Shown here in pieces: positions 42,176 through 51,936 of a stretch of 64,000 nt of DNA. The notes beneath the pieces were generated by a model. That model had not been told where the DNA came from. It ran no database searches and worked only from the letters and a program-made list of their open reading frames with translations. The position numbers and the translations under genes were made by a program. Source of the DNA: Microcyclospora pomicola (lineage: Eukaryota > Ascomycota > Dothideomycetes > Capnodiales); contig NHNY01000031.1 of assembly GCA_002786065.1 (NCBI GenBank), positions 63,510-127,509 of the forward strand. The letters are read 5' to 3'. Numbering within the stretch: the first letter of the stretch is position 1; every line of letters begins with the position of its first letter.

Positions 42176-44614
42176 GGCTCTCTTGCCACTTCTTGTGCAC
42201 GAACACGGTGGTCTGTATGCGATTATGAGCTGTAACACTCTTCTCGATCAACGCAATAGGCTCCTCACTGGCTCCTGGATGATATCTGTCTGCATTGGCG
42301 AATCCGAACTATTTGCCCATGCTGCTCATGAGGTTGAACCCGGTAATGGAGGAGAAAGAGAGAGCAAGAAGAAAAGCGAGAACGTTATCGTCTCAACATC
42401 GTCGCGGCCGTCATATCTTCAATGCACGACCCAGTCCAGCAGAATCCTTGAGGTGACCACCAACAAAGCTACCACTGATCCCAGCAAGGCTCCCACACCG
42501 CCGGGACAAACAATCACATTTGGTGAATCCGTGAGGCTGTGATGGCTGAAAAAGGCCGATGAAGGACCACAGCCAAAAAGTCAATTGTGCATGCGGCGCT
42601 TAAGGTAGGTATCGACCAACAAGATCTGCGAAGTTTCTCTGCTGTGCCACATGCAATCTCGGGGTGAGTTTCATCCCTGATCTCGCCACGGAAGTGGAAA
42701 GAATGTGCGGAGCCAGAAGCCGTATTGCCAGTCGGGATCGTGGTCCCTCAGAATGATTGTAGACATGTATTGTGGTCTGGAGCATGATCCTGGGAGAAGG
42801 TTGTTCTCCATGTTCATCGTAGAGACATGGCTGGAGGTTTGGGCACGGATACATCTGTGAGGTCTGAGCTTTGACTTCCCTGCCCATCTCAGCAACACGA
42901 GATCCGTTCGGCTTCTCGAGTATTACACGGACCCTACCAGGATGTTAGTATTCAAACAACGTGGAGGCCAGATAGTGCCGTTGCGTGAGGTCTTGAGTAG
43001 ATGGTCGGAGTTCTTCTGCTGAACAAGGTACTGGCAATTCTGGAAGCGGACTGAGGCCGAACTGCCAGCCCACCATTAGATCCCTGGAATGATGCTGCAA
43101 GACATTCACGGACTCTTTACTGCCTACCTTAAGTTAGAGAGAACAACAAGTCGGTCAGATGGTACCCATGTTTGCCTCGATCTATGATTTACAGAAGGCC
43201 ATGAATACGCCCGACCGTCAAGATTTCTCTTGCCATACCGCCATTTGCTCGATGACTTTTGGGCATTCCCCCAGCGATATATGGTTTCCAGAACTGTTTC
43301 CTCGTCTCCTTCGGGCCTTCCTACGACGATCGAATGGCCGTCTGGTTATATGTGAAATGTATGATATCTCGTGGCGTAGCACGCGGCCGATCGCCAAAGC
43401 AAAACGACACTGTGGTTGTTACTGTGCAGCGCGCAGACATCTCTCTCCAGAACAAGCCATCGCTTCTCCTCCATAACTAGTCCCGACCACACTTGCTGAT
43501 GGCACAGCTATGTTTCTCTCACCAGAATCAACACTGTACATCGCTCTCGACCACACGCTGTATCAGCGATGAGACGTTCCGTTGTGCCGAGGTGTGATCA
43601 ACGAAGATCAATTGTTCTGGCCCACGTGCCGCAACGTGTAGGTTAACGCCAGTTGCGGCGAACAATCTTGCATTTTTCGATCCTTAGATCGACAGATGAT
43701 GCAGTGCAATGATGCTACAGCGCATAGGCAGGTTCCCATGTCGATGATTAGACCAAAGATCTATACCTATCGAGCGTGAGAGTGAGAGGAGTGTTGTATC
43801 GTCATGCTCACCCGGGATCTTCATGCTGCGAACTAACTTTAGAAGCGGATTCTCACTAGCCCGGACAAAATGCCGTCTTACCGTGTTCTAGATGATACAT
43901 GTACATAGTAGGATGGCGGCGCCACAAAGCATCTGGAAGAAACTGCTGAAAACAGACGTGCGAGATGGCAGTGGAAGGATCACAGAGTAGAGGGATCGGT
44001 GAAGCAGGAAGTACATGTGGTTGACATGCACTACGTCCAGTGCATCGATGATACAGTACATGCCAGTCTAGAGAGTCATAGACACTCTCCTTTGAGGCAC
44101 CTGATGAACAATCGCTGCATGCGCTGCTAGCACCGCCGTCCCACACTCCGACCCTGCTACTCTACACCACCACCACTTCTCCATCCTGTTCACGAATGCG
44201 CTTCGTGCTGAATTCTTTGTGTTTGTGCTTCTAGTCCTCCGTCCGTCGCATCTCGTGGTCCGCGCTCTACCCGCGGTCGCATCTCCAACTGCACTTCGCG
44301 GCACCAACCTGACTGGTTGTCGCGCATTCGCTGCCTAGGCTCCACGACAAGTGACACAGATATACGTTGGAAAGAGCTGGGTGGATGAGACAGAGCGACG
44401 ACTATACTCATGATGCCCATCAATGAGACACGGAAGAGGTGGCTTCGGCAATTAGACAGCCGTTATCTCTACGGACGATATGTATGATGCATCGATATCA
44501 CTCCTGCATTTAGGCTTCATGAGCTTCTCGCGCGCTTGAAGAACATGTTGCGCTGACCCATGAGTGTCTTCATAGCCCCTGCTCCACGCCATCATCGCCC
44601 TGTTACAAATAACC
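42176..44614. other. gene-poor divergent stretch, 2.4 kb
   Basis: It lies between the Cys-rich membrane protein and Mpv17-family genes. Frames at 42063-42542 (forward), 42600-42887 (reverse), 43159-43476 (forward) and 43856-44146 (reverse) are short and lack recognised motifs or partner exons. I see no repeats, transposase remnants or RNA gene. Confidence 0.45.
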
Positions 44615-45489
44615 ATGGTGTCTATTCTCTTCCGGAAATATAACTATCACTATTCCAACCGGCCGGTCTTCACGACTATGATCACCAACGCCGTATGTCT
44701 TACCAGCGATCGCGATCACAATTCTCATCGCAAGACACTCAGTAAGAGACTGACAAAGAGTTGTTACAGGTGCTTGGTGGAATAGCCGATACAGTTGCCC
44801 AGACTCTCACAGCCTTTCGCCAAAGACAACGGCAACGCCGCGAAGACCCCGAAGCGCAGGACGACTTCTTTGCCGGCATTGATCTCCAAGAGTATGACAA
44901 GAAAGTTCCCTGGCCAAAGGACCCACGAACAGCGCCCCCGCCCTTTGACTTCGAAAGATTAGTGCGGTTCATGGCATACGGTTTCATCATGGCGCCAGTG
45001 CAACATCGATGGTTCAGATTCCTGCAAAATACGTTTCCTTTAGAACAAGGGATAGCTACATCGAATGCGATGAGGCGGGTGGCTTTCGACCAGCTACTGT
45101 TCGCTCCATGTGGTACGTGTATATTGGCTCTCATGAAGCGTATGAGTTCTGCCGTTCTAATCCACTGCCATTTACACAGGTCTCGCAGCATTCTTCACAT
45201 TCATGACTGTCGCAGAAGGTGGCGGCCGTCGTGCCGTGACGAGGAAGTTCCAGGAAGTTTATGTGCCATCGTTGAAGGCGAACTATATGGTCTGGCCTGC
45301 GGTACAGATGGTGAACTTCCGACTCTTACCTGTGGCGTTCCAGATTGTGAGTCTCCTGCTATCATGTGGCCTTGGGACTGTGTACTGACGCATGAGATAC
45401 AGCCTTTCGTGTCGACGATCGGAATTGCGTGGACAGCATACCTCTCGCTCACCAACTCTTCAGATGAGCCGGTCTTGGACACGCCGTGA
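44615..45489 (+). CDS. Mpv17/PMP22-family membrane protein
   Basis: Four exons (44615-44692, 44770-45112, 45180-45346, 45403-45489) give 224 residues. All three introns have canonical ends (GTATGT...CAG, GTACGT...CAG, GTGAGT...CAG). The N-terminus, YNYHYSNRPVFTTMITNAVLGGIADTVAQ, and the later segments FDFERLVRFMAYGFIMAPVQHRWFRFL, NYMVWPAVQMVNFRLLPVAFQ and IAWTAYLSLTN are the four membrane-helix blocks of the family. Members form small channels in peroxisomal or inner mitochondrial membranes (yeast Sym1, mammalian Mpv17 and PMP22). A charged QRQRQRREDPEAQDD insertion after the first block is typical of the fungal subgroup. Which organelle it serves cannot be settled from sequence. Helix counting and splice continuity are good. 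Confidence 0.9.
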
Positions 45490-45911
45490 ATTCACGCAGT
45501 TTCATTTCGCGTCTTCCTTCAGCCGAGGACGCACATTCATATTGTACAGCATGGCTTTGTGGTGCATTGCAAGGAGTTCGGATGGAATCGGGAGGGACAT
45601 CAATACGCTAGGAGTTATAAAATACATGACGAAAGCCTGTTAAACCAGGTAGTGGAGGGCGTCATGCTCCTCGGTAACGGATGGAACAGGAACTTCCAGA
45701 TCAGCTTGTCCCGATATAATTGCGAGATCTTGCTGCCAGGACTCCGCAATTGTCGTTTCTTCACGCTGGTCATTCTCGTATATCGAAGCCTGAGGCACCC
45801 GAGAATACGACCCCGCCAAACTGAGGGGCCATTGTTTATTCCTCAACATCCACTATCTTTCCTCACTCATACTATCCACACTGCACTCCATCTATTAAAT
45901 TCACAGCAATC
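45490..45911. promoter_or_regulatory. PGK1 promoter with pyrimidine-rich leader
   Basis: The 422 bases upstream of PGK1 end in a C/T-rich tract (about 45838-45900) that runs to an AAATTCACAGCAATC start context. CT-rich leaders are typical of strongly expressed fungal housekeeping genes. The link to expression strength is inferred. Confidence 0.55.
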
Positions 45912-47245
45912 ATGTCCCTCTCCAACAAGCTGTCTATCACCGACGTCGATGTCAAGGGCAAGCGAGTCCTCATTCGTGTAAGTCAGTTCCTGGAGATTTC
46001 ACGATCACTCCACTACATTCGCGGAGCTTGCCATTGATGGTGATGTGATAGGTCGACTTCAACGTTCCTCTCGACAAGGAGACCAACTCCAAGATCACCA
46101 ACAACCAGCGCATTGTCGGAGCTCTTCCTACCATCAAGTACGCGATCGACAATGGCGCCAAAGCCGTCGTTCTCATGTCCCACCTTGGTCGTCCCGATGG
46201 CAAGCCGAACCCCAAATTCTCGCTCAAGCCCATCGTGGCCGAGCTTGAGAAGCTGCTCGGCAAAGACGTCAAGTTCACCGACGACTGCGTTGGTCCCGAG
46301 GTCGAGAAGGTCGTAAACGGCACAGATAACGGTGGTGTCGTGCTGCTTGAGAACTTGCGCTTCCACGCCGAGGAGGAAGGCAGCAGCAAAGATGCAGAGG
46401 GCAACAAGACCAAGGCCGACAAGGCTGACGTCGAGAAGTTCCGCAAGGGTCTGACTGCGCTAGGAGACGTGTTCGTGAACGATGCTTTCGGTACTGCTCA
46501 CCGAGCGCACAGCTCAATGGTGGGTGTTGACCTTCCACAAAAGGCGTCTGGCTTCCTCATGAAGAAGGAGCTCGAATACTTCGCCAAGGCTCTGGAGAAG
46601 CCACAGAGACCTTTCCTCGCTATTCTGGGAGGAGCGAAGGTGTCAGACAAGATCCAGCTCATCGACAACCTACTCGACAAGGTTGATTCTCTCATCGTGT
46701 GTGGTGGTATGGCTTTCACATTCAAGAAGACCCTCGAGAACGTCAAGATCGGCAACTCTCTGTTCGACGAAGCTGGCAGCAAGAAGGTGGCTGAGCTGAC
46801 CGAGAAAGCGAAGAAGAACAACGTCACGATCACACTGCCAGTGGACTACGTTACAGCAGACAAGTTCGCTGCTGACGCAAAGACTGGCACTGCGACAGAC
46901 GAGGAGGGTGTTCCAGATGGCTGGATGGGTCTTGACTGCGGTCCCAAGAGTATCGAGCTGTTCAAGAAGACCATCGATGACGCCAAAACCATCCTATGGA
47001 ACGGCCCTCCAGGCGTGTTCGAGATGGAGAAGTTCGAGCAGGGTACCCGACAAACCATGGACGCCGCCGTTGCTGCTGCGCAAGGAGGAAAGATCGTGAT
47101 CATTGGTGGTGGCGACACCGCCACCGTGGCAGCTAAGTATGGCGTGGAGGACAAGTTGAGCCACGTTTCGACTGGTGGTGGAGCATCCTTGGAGCTGCTT
47201 GAGGGCAAAGAGCTACCTGGTGTCAGCGCGCTGTCCAGTAAGTAG
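45912..47245 (+). CDS. PGK1: phosphoglycerate kinase
   Basis: Two exons (45912-45977, 46052-47245) give 419 residues. The intron 45978-46051 (GTAAGT...TAG) falls between VLIR and VDFNVPL, inside the first substrate-binding motif. Diagnostic segments are [40 protein letters not shown] and [17 protein letters not shown]. The nucleotide-binding [13 protein letters not shown] and the terminal [15 protein letters not shown] with [13 protein letters not shown] complete the set. The enzyme converts 1,3-bisphosphoglycerate and ADP to 3-phosphoglycerate and ATP in glycolysis. Both lobes and the hinge are intact and of normal length. Two-exon structure with the intron this early is common in filamentous fungi. 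No targeting sequence is present, in keeping with a cytosolic enzyme. Confidence 0.97.
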
Positions 47246-47862
47246 ATTTACCTCTGAGTTCCGCATTGTGCAGGGACGGCTTCGAGATCAACGATGCGTC
47301 GAATCTGATAGCTTCCTGGTTGATGTTTAAAGGCAAACGAGATGTACGGCTCTAAAGACTTCCCATGCTTCCGTAGCAATGAACTTATCTCGTCCAGTGC
47401 TATCGTGTTGATACTACGATTGCTGCGGATAGTGCATTATTACCAACCAATATCCACTTCTCAAGTGCCCGTGACCTGGACTTTCTGCCATGCGTATGTC
47501 AGGTCCTGGTATAACGTAGGATGATATACATGTGGCGACCTAGACTGCATCACTAAAGCCCTCTGCCCTTCTCTCAGCCCACTCCGTCGAACGTTGGCTC
47601 TCGCCCAGCCTTGCTGTGCGATAATCCGGTGGTGTCACGGGCCTGACAGAATGACTCTTCCCACACGTAGTCATTTCCGTTTGCCTTCAAGTATGCCCAG
47701 AGCATGCCGCTCCAACCCCTCGTGTCCGAAGCCTGCTTCGTTCATTTTCATAGCATCATTCAGTGACATCTCTGCACTCCCAGACGGACCCTCCCCCACG
47801 CCGCAAATGGCCACGCCGCAGCACGTCTTTCAGCCGAAGAAGCATTCATCGATCCGGTGGTC
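47246..47862. other. convergent intergenic region, 617 bases
   Basis: It lies between the 3' ends of PGK1 and SEM1. Short frames only; no feature supported. Confidence 0.55.
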
Positions 47863-48305
47863 TCATCGCTTGCCAGCTTCCATCTTCTTGAGTTCTTCCC
47901 TATATGCGCCAAATCGCAGCAGAGGTCAGCATACATAGACGACCCAGTGATGTCCGCAAGCGCGAGGTCATGAGGGGACACTCACTTCAGCTGCACGGAG
48001 AAATCGTCACTCGTGTCATCGTCATCCCAGCTCTCCTCCCACAGATGCGTCGTCGAGGTTTGCTGTGCGCCGACTTCTTCTTGTTTCGCCCAGTCTGCAT
48101 ATGTTCTTGGTTAATCACACGCTCTGTTGGTTTTATTGTCCGAGGAGGAAAGATGTGCGGTACCTTCTACGGGGAAGTCTTCGAACTCATCGTCTTCCTC
48201 GAGCTGTGCGGCGGGCTTTTGCGCTTGAAGTGGTTTAGCGGAGTTGGTGGAGTCGGCGACAGTGGCTTTGGTTGTTGAAGCGTTTCCTTGGGCGGAGCCG
48301 GACAT
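47863..48305 (-). CDS. SEM1: 26S proteasome lid subunit Sem1/DSS1
   Basis: Three exons (48305-48164, 48094-47986, 47899-47863) give 95 residues. Introns 48095-48163 and 47900-47985 have GT and AG ends and keep frame. The protein has the two acidic, tryptophan-containing blocks that define the family: EEDDEFEDFPVEDW and THLWEESWDDDDTSDDFS. A basic C-terminal helix (LKEELKKMEAGKR) follows. DSS1/Sem1 is intrinsically disordered and tethers the Rpn3-Rpn7 pair during lid assembly; it also serves in TREX-2 mRNA export and BRCA2-type repair complexes. The N-terminal 35 residues are Ser/Thr/Ala-rich and not conserved. It is head to head with RPL35. The gene is easy to miss because its largest exon is only 142 bases. 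Confidence 0.94.
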
Positions 48306-48589
48306 GTTTGCGAGAAGGTGTCTGAAAGTGTGAAGAGCTAGAAATGAACTGTTTGGTTACTGTATTGTCCGACTTACGAGGCAGCAAGCCCACGTCCTGC
48401 TGGTGGTGGAGCATCGAGACGCTGCGTTCGAACGAGACTAGCGTGCGGCAAGTCCCGTACCACGAAGTCTTGGCTTTCTTCCGCACCTCCAAATTTGCGG
48501 AGAGGAACACAGAACGTCTCGCCGACAAGCGACTATTTCGACTTCACGACACCGACTAACATAACAGCACATATACACCTGCTGCAATC
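48306..48589. promoter_or_regulatory. bidirectional promoter region SEM1 / RPL35
   Basis: The two start codons are separated by 284 bases. One promoter zone must serve a proteasome and a ribosome gene. No specific motif was recognised. Confidence 0.5.
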
Positions 48590-49254
48590 ATGGTACGCAC
48601 CCACAAATTCCCTTCGAGGAGGACGAGCAGGATGAGCGAAGAAGCACGCACGAAGGACAATGCAGGCTAACTTGTATCGCGTGCGCAGTCGACCACCGGA
48701 AAAGTCAAGGCCGCCCAGCTCTGGGGCAAGAACAAGGAGGAGTTGAGGAAGCAGCTTGATGAGCTGAAGCAGGAGTTGGTGGCATTGAGGACACAGAAGA
48801 TCGCTGGTGGCGCACAGAGCAAGCTGAACAAGATGTAATGCTCCCCCGAAACAACCCCTACAATGGGACACCATGTCTTTGCTGGCCAGGATGCTGATGG
48901 ATGTGCTCTCTCTAGCCACGATGTCCGCAAATCGATCGCCCGCGTCCTGACCATCATCAACACCAACCAACGCCACCAACTACGCATCTTCTACCAAAAG
49001 AAGAAGTACCTGCCCCTCGACCTCCGACCAAAGCAGACCCGCGCCATCCGCCGCGCACTCACCAAGGAGGAGCTCAGCATCGTGTCGGACAAGCAGAAGA
49101 AGAAGCAAAGACATTTCCCTCAGAGGAATTTCGCTGTCAAGGTAAGATCGTACCTAAACTCTGCGCTATGAGTCGAGCACTTGTAGTAGATGAGCGACAA
49201 CAGCTTGTGCATGTACAGATATGCTGACCCGCCTCTCCACCACAGGCAACCTAG
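48590..49254 (+). CDS. RPL35: cytosolic 60S ribosomal protein uL29 (Rpl35)
   Basis: Four exons (48590-48592, 48689-48834, 48916-49141, 49246-49254) give 127 residues. The first exon is the ATG alone, and the last encodes only Ala-Thr-stop. Introns are 96, 81 and 104 bases, all GT...AG. The protein runs [19 protein letters not shown], then [26 protein letters not shown], followed by [35 protein letters not shown] and [11 protein letters not shown]. These are the standard uL29 helices, near the polypeptide exit tunnel. An ATG-only first exon is also known in other fungal and animal ribosomal-protein genes. Without this splice the reading frame has no start, so the model is well constrained. Length matches fungal orthologues. 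Confidence 0.95.
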
Positions 49255-49932
49255 AGTAATGGAAGCCAGACAAACAAGATGAATTTCCTCGGACAGCATG
49301 ACGGGCTTTGAGCAGGCGCTGGCATTTCTTCAGATCAGAAACTCTTCGACGGCGAACTACGGGAAAAAGCAGGAGCAAACCTGAAAATCAACATGGTCTG
49401 CAAATCATGCATCTTTGTAGCTTATGATGGGGTTTTGGGGGCGTGCGTAGACCTACGTGCTGCCTGATAAAGCTTGCCTAAGCAGTGTTCGCTGCTGAAA
49501 TCGAAAAACCTTTTCAATCAAAGAGTGCTGGGCCTTTCCTGTCGCTGTGTCTGGGTGTTGAGTGTGATGTGTTTGACGACCCTCTGTGCAGGAGTAAGCT
49601 TCGCTTCTATGCTGATATGAGTACTGCTCAGACCATCGGCCATGTACGGAGCGTTGTCGGTATACTACTGTGACTTGTTGGACCTCCTGTGCTCGTGGCT
49701 GTACTGCACGCAGAGCCTACATCGCTACACTCCACATGTCAAATATCGCTTCACAGTGCACTTATTTGGCCGAAACACCGTGGAACTCCCTTCCACCCAG
49801 TGCCCCTACGTTTTCTTGGCTTGCCCCGGACAAAACTTGCTGCTACCAGAGCGCGAAATGTCAGCCATGTATATACATATCATCTACATGTAGGTCCGTC
49901 ATGACACATCCACCTTGAACAACCCTCCGTCT
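49255..49932. other. convergent intergenic region, 678 bases
   Basis: It lies between the 3' ends of RPL35 and the Lpx1-like hydrolase gene. Three overlapping short frames at 49642-49918 have no recognised content. Nothing is called. Confidence 0.55.
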
Positions 49933-51411
49933 CTACATCTTCGCCTTCCTAGCCCCGCCCCACGATTGTCGCCGCCAGTTGTCCAGCGTCTCCACGACTT
50001 CGTCACTCAACATCTGCCGCTGCGATCTCGGTACCGCCGCCCAGGCCTTCAGCTGCGCCTCTTCTGCATCGCGCCACCGCCGCAACTCTGGCACAATCCA
50101 CTCGGCGCTCACATTCGCCGAAGGCCCCACCGCTTCCATGGGGATGAGGTGTCCGACGCCCTCGAACGTGTGCTGCGCCACCCGCCCACGAGCGAACCCC
50201 CCTGATCCGCCCGCGCCAATGCCGGTTTGCTGCTGGCGCTCTGCGCACAGCGGCGGGGCGGAGAGGCTGGAGAGGGAGCCGTAGAGATAGAGCACGCTGG
50301 GACGCAGGAAGGGGAGTTTGTGGAACGTCGCGACGACGGGGGCGTTGTAGAAGGGGGTGTTGGGGAGGACGGCGAGGTCAACGTCCGGGTGCGTTACGGG
50401 GTCCGGGGCCGTGGTGGGATTGGGGTAGGCGGCGGTGGGCAAGTTGGGCCGCAGGAAGGCGAAGACTTCCTGGTGCTTGGTCGTGGTGAGTGTCACTTCG
50501 CGCTCGGTGGCGGCGTCCGGGGCGACAGTGGCGGTGCTGGGATCAGCGGCGAGGACTGGCGGGGCGTCGGAGGTCGAGACGTCGGGATAGATCGCGGTCG
50601 GAAGCTCGCGAAGGCCATAGCGAAGCCATTTCTCGAGCACGCGCGGATCCCATGCTTGGTAGAACTTGGAGCGCAGGAAGGCTTGCTTCGCGGCGGCGCG
50701 GCTGGGCCATCGGTCGCGGCGCCGCGACGACATGCTGGCGGGGCCGAAGTTGCCATTGCTGTCGAGCCGCGGCTGAATGACCGGGTCCATGAGGATGAGC
50801 GTCGTGAAGAGCCGGGGGTGCATGAGCGCGAGGTTGACGAGGTTGTTGCCGCCCATGCTGTGCGCGACGCCGATAATGGGCCGCTGCATCTGCGCGCGGA
50901 AGTGGTTGACCATCAGGAAGAGGTCGCGCGGGTGGTCGAGCCACGATGCTGGACCGCAGGTCAATATCAATAGTCCACTCAATGCTTCACCGGCAGAGCT
51001 TCATGCGTGCAACTTACGGTCGTTGCCCAGCTTGTCCTCGTTCAGCACGCCCGATGCCCCTTGGAACGCTACATCGGCAATCCAGATGCTGCGGATGCGG
51101 ATGCCCTTGCTCTTCAGACGAAGATATAATTCCTCCCAGAGCGGCTCATAAAGCTCCTACACGAGACAATCAGCGTACATTCCCACGACACGACACGAAA
51201 GCACATAACGACGACTTACTTTGGGAAACCCATTCGCATGTGCTCCAATTACCGTCACCGCCTGCTCGGCCTCGAAGGATGTGCGTGGCGTGTATTGCTT
51301 GATGGCGAGGTGGAGCACATCATCCTGTCCGTCGATGGTCGCACGCGTATACTCGCGGATGTGACTGGTCGGGAGCGTGTGCTCTTGCACCGTGAAGATG
51401 GACGTTGACAT
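49933..51411 (-). CDS. Lpx1-like alpha/beta hydrolase, possibly peroxisomal
   Basis: Three exons (51411-51220, 51156-51018, 50948-49933) give 448 residues. Introns 51157-51219 and 50949-51017 (GTAAGT...TAG and GTAAGT...CAG, branch TTGAC) restore ANGFPKELYEPLWEEL and LGNDPSWLDHPRDLF. The fold is recognisable from VIGAHANGFPK (oxyanion region) and DPSWLDHPRDL, then the nucleophile elbow VAHSMGG with Ser141. LILMDPVIQP follows, and the late FEGVGHLIPMEA provides the catalytic His. Fungal homologues include the peroxisomal lipase Lpx1. The C-terminus is RKAKM; its last three residues fit the relaxed PTS1 pattern [SAC][KRH][LM], which would fit peroxisomal import. The third exon is markedly G+C-rich, with an Ala/Pro-rich insertion. 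Substrate is unknown. Confidence 0.85.
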
Positions 51412-51936
51412 GTCGATCAGTCACTATCTAGAAACGCTACATGTATTCGAGCATGAAAAGACGGGAATGTTGGAGTTCATCCTAGTGGTAGCAGCTACAT
51501 CTTGTTACGGGATGAGGTGTGCTGGGCTGACCCGAGGTTGGCGGCAAATACAACCCCCAAGTGAATTCAATCATGTAAACACTTCGTACAAGTACACAGT
51601 CGCATCCTTGCATCAATAGCTAAGATGGCAAGTAGAACAATCTCAGGATTGAACTGCATTTCACGCATGAGAGGAGCAGAGGCCGAGTAAAAGAAATTCA
51701 TGATGATATTATAATAAGTCGTTGTCAATGCATCCCAGGGATAAAAAAACAGGGGTATTGTTAATATGAGATTCCCCCAAAATCAATGCCGAATTTTCGC
51801 ATATCAACTGATCCTTCCATGCAAACCTCGCAAGATGCACCGAGTTCATGTACCTGATGGAACATCGCAGATCGTGCCTTGTGTCTGCAAGAGCCGAAAG
51901 ACTGTCGACGTCCAAACCAATCCAATGATTCTATGT
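51412..51936. other. intergenic region between two reverse-strand genes
   Basis: It is 525 bases long and carries the promoter of the Lpx1-like gene and the 3' end of the MFS gene. A reverse frame (51709-51915) has no recognised content. Confidence 0.55.

Noticed and set aside
42063-42542. Forward open frame of 159 codons
   Set aside because: It overlaps the first exon of the reverse-strand membrane protein, and the rest shows no domain or start support.
50227-50973. Forward open frame of 248 codons
   Set aside because: It is antisense to the Lpx1-like hydrolase third exon, which carries the catalytic motifs. The translation is Gly/Glu/Arg-rich noise.
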